DNA of 28,162 nucleotides from Russula earlei (Eukaryota; Basidiomycota; Agaricomycetes; Russulales; Russulaceae), in contig JAGFNK010000644.1 of NCBI GenBank assembly GCA_025769875.1, positions 1 to 28,162 on the forward strand. The letters run 5' to 3'. The notes below the pieces were generated by a model that searched no databases, was not told the origin of the DNA, and saw only the letters and a program-made list of their open reading frames with translations. The translations under genes were made by a program, and so were the position numbers. Positions 9,506 through 19,300 of the stretch are shown in pieces. The stretch's first letter is position 1; each line of letters starts with the position of its first letter.

Positions 9506-10879
9506 ATGACGATCACTGACCAATCAATCTTAGATGGGGTAACAACCAACACGCTCCCCGATGATGTCCTCGTGAACATATTTTATTTCTATTTGAATGA
9601 AGGGGTAACACTGCTCCATGTGTGTCAACGATGGCGGTATCTCGTGTTGGCATCACCACGTTACCTGAACATGGAACAACCGGTGTCAGAGATCGAGATG
9701 GACACCTGGCCAACCTTGCCGGTGGCAATACGTCACAGGGGATATTCATCCTCGATCTGTCGAAACATAACTGCTTTCCTCAATTCGGAGTACTGCCATC
9801 GCATATACGCAATATCGTTGTGGTCCATTCCCGCTTCAGAATGAGAAACATTGGTGGCAGCAATACAGAAACCATTCCCGGAGCTGACGACTCTGGAGAT
9901 TTCTGTATGTACGAGGACGCCCCTTCCGGATTCATTCTTAGGTGGATCAGCCCCACTTCTGCGACAACTTGTGTTGGACCATTGTCCGTTTCCAGGAATA
10001 CCAAAGCTACTTTTGTCAGCCACTCACCTTTGCCATCTTGACCTTCGGGAAATTCCCGATCTCGGTTACTTCTCGCCCCAGGCTTTGGGCGCCGCCCTGT
10101 CGGTCATGTCCAGACTTGCAGCCCTTCGGGTTGAATTCCAATTGCCTCGATATCCGACAAGTCGACCTCCACTTCCGCTCACCCGCTCTGTTCTCCCTTC
10201 TCTCACCAGACTTGTGTTCGAAGGTGTTCACGAGTACTTGGAGGACTTACTCGCCCAAATCGAGGCTCCCCTTCTCAACAAACTCAGGATAATATTCTTC
10301 ATGGACCCCCAATTTGTCATCCCACAACTTCACCGGTTGATCAATTTCGCAGAATCGTTCAAGAAGTGCCACACGGCATTTGTGTACACTTCCTATGATG
10401 CAATCCGATTTGCAGCTTTCAGAGAAACACATCAGTTCCCGGAGCTCTCCTTCGATATCAGGTGGGGAGTGTTGGGTCGGCCACTTTCATTGCTGGCGCA
10501 GGTCTGCAGCTCATCCTTGCACCTCCTCTCCACATTGGTACAGCTCGATATCGTGGTTCCTGTTCTTTCATTTCCACAATCACTCTGGGTCCTGAATAAC
10601 ACTCGATGGCTGGAACTCCTGGACCCGTTCACCGCTGTGAAGGATCTGCGCCTATCGGATCAAGTTGCACCACATGTCTGCCAAGCGCTGGAAGAGCTTT
10701 CCGAAGAAGGAGCACCCGCGCTACAGAACATTTTCCTGCAGGGCCTCGAGTCGCTGGAACCTGTTCCAAATTTCATCGAGCGAGTCGTTGCGGCGCGGCG
10801 ACTCTCTGGTCACCCTGTGACTGTCTACCCTTGGGAAGGCCGCGGAAACTACGATGAATCTACCGGGATGATTTTCTAG
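9506..10879 (+). pseudogene. FBX3: F-box family gene with a single premature stop
   Basis: From the ATG at 9506 the frame encodes the F-box (LPDDVLVNIFYFY, then VCQRWRYLVLASPRYL), followed by the leucine-rich region. A TGA at 9842-9844 occurs where FBX1 has a TTG/leucine codon (ASDLKKLVAA against ASE-stop-ETLVAA). The same frame then stays open for 344 further codons to TAG at 10877-10879, ending YPWEGRGNYDESTGMIF. The 5' UTR intron is intact. So this is either a very young pseudogene, a gene producing a 112-residue F-box-only protein, or a consensus error. Without the stop the protein would be 457 residues, typical of the family. Confidence 0.85.
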
Positions 10880-11190
10880 CACGCAAACAGGATCGGTAAG
10901 CTCTTTATGTTTTCCACCTTATTAGGATCTCGCATCGTCTACCTTCTGTGCGATTGTCATCATTCGACTCAAGCACCCTAGCTACCGTGCCATTACTCGG
11001 ATCTCGTCCTTCTAATTTCTTGAACTTAACATGGAACATGGCGCCCGTTATATGAAACAGTCATCTGTTGAAGATTCTTCCAAGCGCGCACTCATGCTCA
11101 CGTCGCTTGAAGAACGTGATGCAGTTCCTGTCTCGAGGCACACACACATTAAGGGCACTACATCGAATACGAATACATGTCAATACAGGT
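10880..11190. repeat. F-box 3' flank of FBX3
   Basis: Shares with the other flanks the phrases CTTCTGTGCGATTGTCATCA (10941), AAGCACCCTAG, CTTCCAAGCGCGCACTCA and, further on, ACATCGAATACG. A possible 3' UTR intron (GTAAGC...TTATTAG, about 10893-10925) is visible. FBX7 keeps the acceptor half but has ATGAGT where the donor would be. Confidence 0.6.
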
Positions 11191-12340
11191 ATGATACATC
11201 ACAATACATCCACATTGATATTTGGGTGCGGCACCAGAGGAGCAACGAACGGAAAGGGCACGCAATAGCTACGCCAACCAATGGGAAAGAATCGCTTCTG
11301 CTTCCATCGCCAAGCCCACGCACGATATTCAGTTTACAGTAGGACCACGAACGAGGAATCCATCCATCGACGGACTTACCGGGAGCAACGAGAGACAAGA
11401 AAATGAAGCGTAAATGAAGGACCGCACATGGAAGGAGTGACCCACCCCGATCTTTTAACATTTCGAAACTGTTGCATTACCACAGACGCGTTGACGCGCA
11501 CAACCGAACAAAGGTGCCTTGTCGAAGACGAGATCTGTATTGTCTCCATTAAGGCACAGAGTGCTGGCATAGTGAAGGCAAGGGAAACAGAAGAATGACA
11601 TGCCATCCACAAACGATGACAGTGCGGGGCATGAACTAGACGCGTTCCCAGGAGTGTGAGCGTGATGATGTCGATGAAGTGTTTCGAAGACTGGTTCTCG
11701 TTTTGAAAGATGCACGCACAGATGCGCTTGTACAGACTAGGCAGTCGTCGAGCGGACTAGGACGAGTGAGACATACAGGAGAAACGATGATTACGAGGAG
11801 CAAGCAGGAGACGCACCACGGAAAAGACAACTTCACCTCCACAACCTGAGAATATAAAGTTCAACTCTCGTGTGTAGAACGGAAGCTGCGCGCTCTCCAA
11901 GGCAGCGCTCAATGGCCGTCATTGCTTGACGTGAGTGATTTGTTATGTCTGCAATATGGGTGTGCGAAGCAATATGGCTCCGGATAACATGGTCATCTGC
12001 TAGCCGCAGATCCCGTGGAAAGGAGAGGGATTGCCCAAAAGTTGGGATTGAAATTTGCAGTGGCCATGATCGTTTGAGAAAAGTAGCAACGAAACAGCTG
12101 CAGGGGACTTGAACAAACCACGGGACTGACACTCGAATACTGGTGCGTGGTAGGCTAAGGGACCTGGTCCGTTCCATTCATCGGAGAGGGTGTAGAGAGC
12201 ACATCCGAATGGAATACAGACATGGATTGAGATGGAGCGGAGAGGACTCGGAGAGCGGCGGGCGCCGACGCCTCTTCATCGCACTTAATTGTGCCACACT
12301 TCTGGTGGCTGGTGGTTCCCTTACCCACATACGAGTTTTC
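11190..12340. other. Spacer with no recognised gene
   Basis: This region is not similar to the M/N cassette. On the minus strand a frame at 12177-11833 starts with an ATG and gives 114 residues with no recognised domain. Another at 11842-11636 has a hydrophobic stretch (CLLLVIIVSPVCL) resembling a signal peptide, but it lacks an ATG. They could be exons of one small minus-strand gene, but no intron set joins them convincingly. Confidence 0.35.
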
Positions 12341-12346
12341 GCCTCT

Positions 12347-12404
12347 GTGTGTTAAGCGAGCCTACATCATCTCCATCCCTGAAGAACTAATGTCTTTCAC
12401 ACAG
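12347..12404 (+). other. 5' UTR intron of FBX4
   Basis: Acceptor TTTCACACAG ends 5 nt before the ATG. The branch-like AACTAAT is at about 12386. The donor is GTGTGT at 12347 or the overlapping site at 12349. The sequence is close to the FBX7 intron (26510-26566). Confidence 0.55.
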
Positions 12405-12409
12405 TGTCC

Positions 12410-12639
12410 ATGACCACCACTAACCAATCGATTTCTGGCCGGATAACGGTCAACACGCTCCCCGACGATGTCCTCGTGGACATATTTTACTTCTATGTGA
12501 ATGACTGGGACATAGGAACAAGTGGATGGCATGCACTGGTCCATGTGTGTCAAAGATGGCGACACATCGTGTTGGGATCGCCCCGTCGCCTGAACCTGCG
12601 ACTTGTTTACAGAGGAATAATGTCTGAGATGCAGGACAG
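12410..12639 (+). pseudogene. FBX4: 5' fragment of an F-box family gene
   Basis: An intact start (ATG at 12410) and F-box (LPDDVLVDIFYFYVN, then VHVCQRWRHIVLGSPRRL) read to about residue 76 (MSEMQD), where family similarity ends at about 12637-12639. The frame runs on into the inserted element and stops at 12785, so any transcript would encode an F-box fused to about 50 unrelated residues. The break coincides with the left inverted repeat of the 12643-15443 element. Confidence 0.85.
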
Positions 12640-13249
12640 ATGCATCAGGAAAAAACGAAAATGCTATGTAGCGCGATATAGCTACCATAGCGTCTGTAGC
12701 AACTTTACAACCATCAAGGTTTCATGCCTACATAGCAACCACCAAACTCTATATAGCCACCACCAGGGTTATATAGAGCACCATTGACTACATTTCTTCT
12801 ACCAATGCTACATAAATCATACAATGTTATATCAACAACATAAATATACATTTCTTCCCATCATCAACCATACCTATGTAGCCAACCACATGCTTATGTT
12901 CTACCAATTGCAACATTGTTATGATAAACAACTCAGGCACTTAAATTCACACAAATGTCAGGAAACAATATATATTTCACATATCAACGCTAACTAATAT
13001 TTTTGAACTACAGTCGGATACTCGCCTCCGCGGTGCTGTTCTGGCTCTCGCGTGCGGCACTTCTTGGGACTGCGCCCGTAGCTGTCATCGTCATTTGCGT
13101 ATGTGTTCTAAGTGGCGTCTTGTTGTTGCTCCACATGTCCATTTCTCCCCCCGAGCATTTGACGAAAGGCCGGAGAGTATGAGAGAGTGCACAAAAACAA
13201 AAAGGAATAACGCACCTGTTCACTGTTCATCGGCCTGTGCCCGGGAGCA

Positions 13250-13354
13250 ATGGCCACCTTCTCTCATTTCTTGGACTTGGACAGTGGTGTCGGTGGCTTT
13301 GTCGCGGTAAGAGGAGGCATCAAGGACGATGCAGAAGATGGCACCAGGGTACAG
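13250..13354 (+). other. Possible captured exon inside the element
   Basis: An ATG opens 35 codons (MATFSHFLDLDSGVGGFVAV...) that end at a strong donor, CAG|GTGAGT, at 13355. A later frame ending KKGVRRQLEGQQEAV (to 13863) follows an acceptor-like CACTGCAG. No model joins them without a very long intron, and the minus strand also shows splice-like signals. The protein is not recognised. Confidence 0.2.
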
Positions 13355-14954
13355 GTGAGTTGAGACGTGAACGTGTGTTCAACGTTTTGAAGCCGCACGA
13401 AGCCTGTGCAAAGGAAAGCAGAGGGGAGTGACAAAAAAGCGAAAAGCGAAAAGAAGGGGGGGAAAGGGTAATGCACAGATTGCATAAGACACTCATTGAA
13501 GATGCCGAGCATGGTTGTACTTATCACTGTGACAGTGAGATTGCACAAGTAAAAGGAAACCTGAAACGCACATTGGCAAGACCTAGGGAGAGGGTCGCAC
13601 TTTCGTTTTCTGTGATGTGCCCATCCCCTGAAATACCATTTCCTGCGTGTGGGAGCTTGCTTTCGGTTCAAGCGTACTTTACCTTCAAGCAACGCATGTT
13701 TTCCCCCGCACGCGATTTTAGTTAAGTTGTTTGTGTGCATTTTTTTTTCTTTCACTTACATGCAAGTCCTCTCATATGTCGTTGTTGTCCCCATCGTCAC
13801 CACTGCAGTGACACAGAAGAAGGGAGTGAGAAGGCAGCTTGAAGGCCAACAAGAGGCTGTTTAGTAGGAAGGAGAGGGGAGATGATGAGAGAGTGCGTGA
13901 AAACGAAACAAAAAACGCACCCGCGGAAACAACATGGCACGGGAAAACTCGAAAACTTGAATGACTTGGGTAATAGCCGGTGAAAACTTGATGAAACTGG
14001 CAGCTTGGGAGTCTTGAACTGGGACCATGGGGAAGGAAGAGTGGGCAGGAGAGGGGAAAGAGGGGAAGAATGATGGCAAAAGAAAATGAACGCGATTAGT
14101 AAAAACAAAGAGGCCATCATCAAAAAAGGTTTGAAGTCGACAAGTTGCACATGTTGGCCTTTTTTACCTTGTGCCTTGCCATCACAACATCTCATTGCAT
14201 AACAAGCAAGCAGCATTTTTCACGCGTGACCACTCTCACTTGCATGTTCCCCATGTGCTCTCTCCCCTCCCCTCTCCTTTGCACTGTAAGGTGAGTTGTG
14301 GGCTTGGACGTGGATCACAGCGGACTGGCCAACGCTGACCAAGCATCACCCACACCCACCGCGAGAGACAAGTCAACAAGTCAACAGCCGAACACCCAAC
14401 ACGCGCGCCCCACAACTCCCTCTCTCCACCACGTCACACACGCAAGCACACCACGCCCTCCGCCTCTCGCCTCCGATGCACACACTCACTCCTCCGCCTC
14501 CGACGTCGCTACCACCCACGCGCACCTGTATGCATACCCCCACGCTCACCCCCACGTGCACGCTCGCCTGCACACCCACCACTGCCTCATCAGGCAGAAG
14601 TCCCCAATGCTCGAGACCTGGCCGACCACCCCTTCACAGCATTTCGGCCATGCCGACTAGTGCCCACTCGTTGCTACAGCCCCCTTTACTATACCCTTCC
14701 AAAGCCTAGCTTCGTTACACCTGTCACCTCAACGCCGCGATCACACGCTTCCATACCCATTTATCTCAGAATACATTTACCTCTCTTTAGCTACCCTCAT
14801 TCTAGGATACCATTTAGTCTAGCTCCAGTCCCAATGTACATAAAAACCAGCCTTTGTCTCTAGGACAAAGGCAAGAAAGGAAGGAAATAGAAAGAAAGCA
14901 AGCAAGCAAGAAACCCTTTTACCCCCACTTCGACCGACTCGCGTGCACGGCCGC

Positions 14955-15062
14955 CTCCCATCAGGAGAGGAGAGGCGAGAAAGAAAAACAGTGTCATCAG
15001 GGGAGAAGGAGAGGGGAAGGATGGGAAAGGGGAGAGTGGGTTGGGGAGGAGAGGAGAGGACA
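14955..15062. repeat. Purine-rich tract
   Basis: The plus strand here is dominated by G and A (AGGAGAGG and GGGAAGG repeats). It follows a strongly C-rich, G-poor stretch at about 14340-14600. Both lie inside the inverted-repeat element. Confidence 0.6.
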
Positions 15063-15128
15063 ATATGCAGTGTAGCATGGCCACCATCAGTAAGGCTCGA
15101 TAGTGCAATATAATTATAATAACCAATA

Positions 15129-15230
15129 GTCTCCATAGAGCAATGTAATGAACAATTGTCTCCATAGTGCAATGTAATAAACTGATTGTCTCCATAGTGC
15201 AATGTAGTAAACTGATCATCTCCATAGACA
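15129..15230. repeat. Subterminal tandem repeat, about 29-30 bp, 3 copies and a partial
   Basis: Units begin GTCTCCATAG at 15129, 15158 and 15188, with a partial at 15218. Each continues with GCAATGTAAT-like sequence. They lie near the right end of the inverted-repeat element. Confidence 0.8.
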
Positions 15231-15443
15231 ACCATAATTTCAGTCATCCTACATAGTGATATGTAGACTTGGTTTCATCTACTGTGCCTACATAAATATA
15301 GTCATAAACTACTGGAACTACATTGAGCAATATAGACTTACTATGATGCTATAGAGCACTACATAGTATGTTGTTGTGCTATGGTGTCTATGGTGTCTAC
15401 AGAATTAAGCGGTGTCTACGGACCGGACTGGTTTTTCCTGATG

Positions 15444-16021
15444 ATGTGTGTCAAAGATGAAGATATATCGTATTGCGTGTTGGCGTCGCCACGTCGCCTG
15501 GACCTGTAACTTGAGCACAGAGGAAGAAGACCGGCGTCTGAGATCTGGCCAGGCTTGCCGGTGGTGGTGATAGGTCCCACGACATTTTTATACTCGAAAT
15601 CATATCTCGACTGGAGAAACACAGCCGCTTTCCTCGATTCGGAGGACCATCGCATATGTGCAATCACCTTCAAAGTTCCAGCTTCACATTGGCAGCCGCG
15701 ATGAGAAACCATTCCCACAGTTGACATCTCTGTACATTTGGGTGGACTCGGAAGAAGATACGATAACGTCCCTTCCGCTTCTGCGACAACTTACGTCGGG
15801 AAATTGTCCGTTTCCAGGACTGCCCAAACTACTTTCGTCAGCCAATCACTTTACCAGCCTTCAACTTTGGCTTATTCCCGATTCCGGTTACATTTCGCCT
15901 CAGGATTGGGTCACCGCCCTGTCGGTCATGCTTTCGACTCCGTATCCGACAAGCCGACTACCACCTCCGCTCGCACGCTCCGTTCTCCCTTTTCTCACCA
16001 AACTTGTGTTCGAAGGCGATC
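15444..16021 (+). pseudogene. FBX5: middle fragment of an F-box family gene
   Basis: Similarity begins immediately after the right end of the element with the ATGTGTGTCAAAGATG phrase (second half of the F-box) and runs to FEGD at about 16021. Stops and shifts interrupt the first part. From about 15700 one frame reads KPFPQLTSLYIWVDSEED, CPFPGLPKLLSSANH and SVLPFLTKLVFEGD. The N-terminal half of the F-box and the C-terminal third are absent. About 95 bp of the family is present both here and in FBX4, at only about 75% identity, so the two are pieces of different copies and not halves of one gene. Confidence 0.85.
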
Positions 16022-16363
16022 TCGCCCGTGCTCTCGTTTCGCGTTCTCCAGTCTCGCCCCAATGGCTACCCCGCCTAGTCGCTCACAGCCCCGACTCGAT
16101 GCAGGCCCTCTTCTCGCCTGTGTTTTCCCTCACGTCTGTACCGAGTCTACTCGTTCCCCTCGGGCGAACAAACCTTTCCTCTTGGCAGCACCTACACAGT
16201 TAGACTGGTAGGCCTAATTTGGAAGACAGACAATCACACTTGCAACAATTCTCCTCTCTTTCACAAGAAATGTAATTATATGCGCTGTAAGTAGAACTGG
16301 CACGTAAGATGTATTAAATAAGGGCGCAGCGCCAGAAGCAAACTCGAATGTCATCTTAGCCAC
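16022..16363. other. Spacer between FBX5 and the NLR gene
   Basis: Similarity to the F-box family stops at about 16021. An ATG at 16062 opens 49 codons (MATPPSRSQPRLDAG... to TAG at 16209-16211) of unknown nature, possibly a chance frame. The rest should contain the 3' UTR of the minus-strand NLR gene. Confidence 0.4.
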
Positions 16364-19300
16364 TTAAGACAGCTGGGATAACTGACTGGGTGGGAAGTGC
16401 AGGATAACGGTGCGACCTCGTAAACATAGTACTAGACTAGACTTGTATGAATCTTGACATTCTGGCCTGCAAGACACTGGGACCCAACAGAGTCTCGTGA
16501 TATGGTTGCCATGAGTTTTAAAGACCCATCCATCGATCCTGCAGTACAAACCATGGATTGCAATGCCACGGACTGATGTACAGTCGCTCTCAAGGGTCTG
16601 GATGGCACTACCAGTACTCGTGTCCCAGATCCGGACTGTGCGATCAAAAGACCCAGAGACAATCCGGGTGCCGTCTGGCGAAAACGCGACGGCTGTGACC
16701 GAATTTTTGTGGCCCTCGAGGGTCTTGACGGTGGCGCCAGTACTCGTGTCCCAGATCCGGACTGTGCGATCCTCTGACCCAGAGACAATCCGGGTGCCGT
16801 CTGGTGAATACGCGACGGCGAAGACCTGATTTTTGTGGCCCTCGAGGGTCTTGACGGTGGCGCCAGTACTCGTGTCCCAGATCCGGACTGTGCGATCCTT
16901 TGACCCAGAGACAATCCGGGTGCCGTCTGGCGAAAACGCGACGGCTGTGACCCAATTTTTGTGGCCCTCGAGGGTCTTGACGGTGGCGCCAGTACTCGTG
17001 TCCCAGATCCGGACTGTGCGATCCGAAGACCCAGAGACAATCCGGGTGCCGTCTGGCGAAAACGCGACGGCTCTGACCTGATTTTTGTGGCCCTCGAGGG
17101 TCTTGACGGTGGCGCCAGTACTCGTGTCCCAGATCCGGACTGTGCGATCCTCTGACCCAGAGACAATCCGGGTGCCGTCTGGCGAAAACGCGACGGCTCT
17201 GACCCAATTTTTGTGGCCCTTGAGGGTCTTGACGGTGGCGCCAGTACTCGTGTCCCAGATCCGGACTGTGCGATCCTTTGACCCAGAGACAATCCGGGTG
17301 CCGTCTGGCGAAAACGCGACGGCTCTGACCTGATTTTTGTGGCCCTCGAGGGTCTTGACGGTGGCGCCAGTACTCGTGTCCCAGATCCGGACTGTGAGAT
17401 CGCCTGACCCAGAGACAATCCGGGTGCCGTCTGGCGAAAACGCGACGGCTGTGACCAAATGTTTGTGGCCCTCGAGGGTCTTGACGGTGGCGCCAGTACT
17501 CGTGTCCCAGATCCGGACTGTGCGATCCCAAGACCCAGAGACAATCCGGGTGCCGTCTGGCGAAAACGCGACGGCGAAGACCGAATCTTTGTGGCCCTCG
17601 AGGGTCTTGACGGTGGCGCCAGTACTCGTGTCCCAGATCCGGACTGTGCGATCCCAAGACCCAGAGACAATCCGGGTGCCGTCTGGCGAAAACGCGACGG
17701 CTGTGACCTGATTTTTGTGGCCCTCGAGGGTCTTGACGGTGGCGCCAGTACCCGTGTCCCAGATCCGGACTGTGCGATCCTCTGACCCAGAGACAATCCG
17801 GGTGCCGTCTGGCGAAAACGCGACGGCTCTGACCTGATTTTTGTGGCCCTCGAGGGTGTTGACGGTGGCGCCAGTACTCGTGTCCCAGATCCGGACTGTG
17901 CGATCGTCTGACCCAGAGACAATCCGGGTGCCGTCTGGCGAAAACGCGACGGCGAAGACCAAATCTTTGTGACCCTCCATCGTCCTCAGCTCCGCATTCC
18001 ACGATTGTTCCATCCCATTCAAGACCGTAACAGAATCTTCCAAGTCTCCGCGGAAGTGTGCACGGAGTTTGGAGCCCAGTGGGGCGAATGGAAGGGCAGA
18101 GTGGTAGACATGCAGGGCTGCAACGCTGATAGGATCAAAGAACTCAAGCGTAAACCGTTCAAGATCATACAGCATGTCAACGATGCCAATTGGAAGCCTG
18201 ACATCGGCCAACGTCTATAATGACGTGATGAACCGTCCACACCAAAAATCAAGACAACTCACTGATAATCTTTGTCGAGCAAGTTGCAGTGCCGGAATGG
18301 CCACATCTAGCGAGTCCATCAGACTCAGAGCCTCAACCCAGTACAAACTGTGATCGAAACAGAATGTTTTCAAGACATCAAACAGCTCGTCCGATGGCCG
18401 CGAATTTGCCAAATGATCCGCCCAATGACGGCAGGCGTATTGCATCGCGAGCGGAATGTTTTCTTCAATTCTTTTTGAGATTTCTCCAATTTCGTTGTTC
18501 AACTTTGAATGGTCTCCGATCTGGCACATATCTCGGTGAAGCTTGTTTAGTTTCTTCAGACAATCGATGGCGAGATAGCCGTGGTGCAGCGAGGTATCAA
18601 TTCGATATTCTGGCTCTTTGCAGCGGTTCGGATCAATGATAAAATCTGGGAAGGATGCATGCATCACTTGGACAGCCCCAGGGTCCGAAGGAATGATGAA
18701 AATTGAATGCAATCGCTGGAGAATGGTTTTTATCGGAACATCTTTGCTTGGATCGTCGCAGAGCAATGATGATATCGAATGTTCAGAGAGAGGGTTACAG
18801 AGTACAACAACACAACCAAGAACCCTTCGCAGGCGACCCAGTATGTCTGGATGGGATGATGATGGTGGAAATGCATTGTGCAAGACAGTGAGGTACAGCT
18901 GGTCTAGATGGTGATAAGGAGACTGATTCGACTGCCCAGGGATTTGTGTGGCAGAGACCAGGTCACGGAGCTGTCGCCATGGGTTTAGGACATTAGGATC
19001 TTCGATAAATCGAACTGCGGTGGCAGCAAAGATAAACAATCCACCTGACAGTTGGACGAGTGTGCGGACATTGCCCTGAGTAAACCAATCGCGTCCTCGG
19101 AGGCCATGGTCGCGGGACCCAACATGAGTGAGCTCATGCAACAAGAAGATTTCGATGTCATGGTCTACAGACGATTTTGGAATCTCGTGGTGGAAGAGCG
19201 CATGTGTATGTGACTGGAGATGAGAAGGGAGGGATGGCACGTGCAGTTTAGGCTCGGGTCGACTCGTGAGGAAAATGGAAAACGGAAGGCGATCAATGTG

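Larger units (their letters stand above)
12643..15443. mobile_element. 2.8 kb element with terminal inverted repeats, probably a non-autonomous DNA transposon
   Basis: The ends are CATCAGGAAAAA (12643-12654) and its exact reverse complement (15432-15443). ATG flanks both sides (12640-12642 and 15444-15446), a possible 3-bp target duplication. F-box sequence resumes exactly after the right end. About 350 bp inside each end is AT-rich and full of short CTACATAG/CTATGTAG variants, while the 2 kb core is not. Short inverted repeats, 3-bp duplications and subterminal repeats recall CACTA/EnSpm-type elements, but the terminal sequence differs. No transposase was recognised. The core holds repeated phrases such as GAGAGAGTGC...AACGCACC (about 13180 and 13890) and unassigned splice-like sites. 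Confidence 0.65.

Noticed and set aside
11636..11842. Possible small secreted protein with a signal-peptide-like stretch on the minus strand
   Set aside because: The frame begins with GTG and has no ATG upstream before a stop; no splice model gives it a start.
14296..14709. Proline/threonine/histidine-rich frames
   Set aside because: They reflect low-complexity C-rich DNA with few stops; there are no domains and two overlapping frames are equally open.
15129..15230. CRISPR-like array
   Set aside because: The 29-30 bp units are directly adjacent without spacers and the DNA is fungal; they are subterminal repeats of a mobile element.
12410..16021. FBX4 and FBX5 as two halves of one gene split by the element
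   Set aside because: They overlap by about 95 bp of family sequence at only about 75% identity, so they are parts of different copies.
16432..17922. Long open frames (up to 496 residues) overlapping the WD40 array in other frames and on the plus strand
   Set aside because: They are by-products of a 126-bp unit, a multiple of three, that happens to lack stops in several frames. Any stop-free frame is repeated eleven times. They read as simple copies of a nonsense unit and lack any domain.
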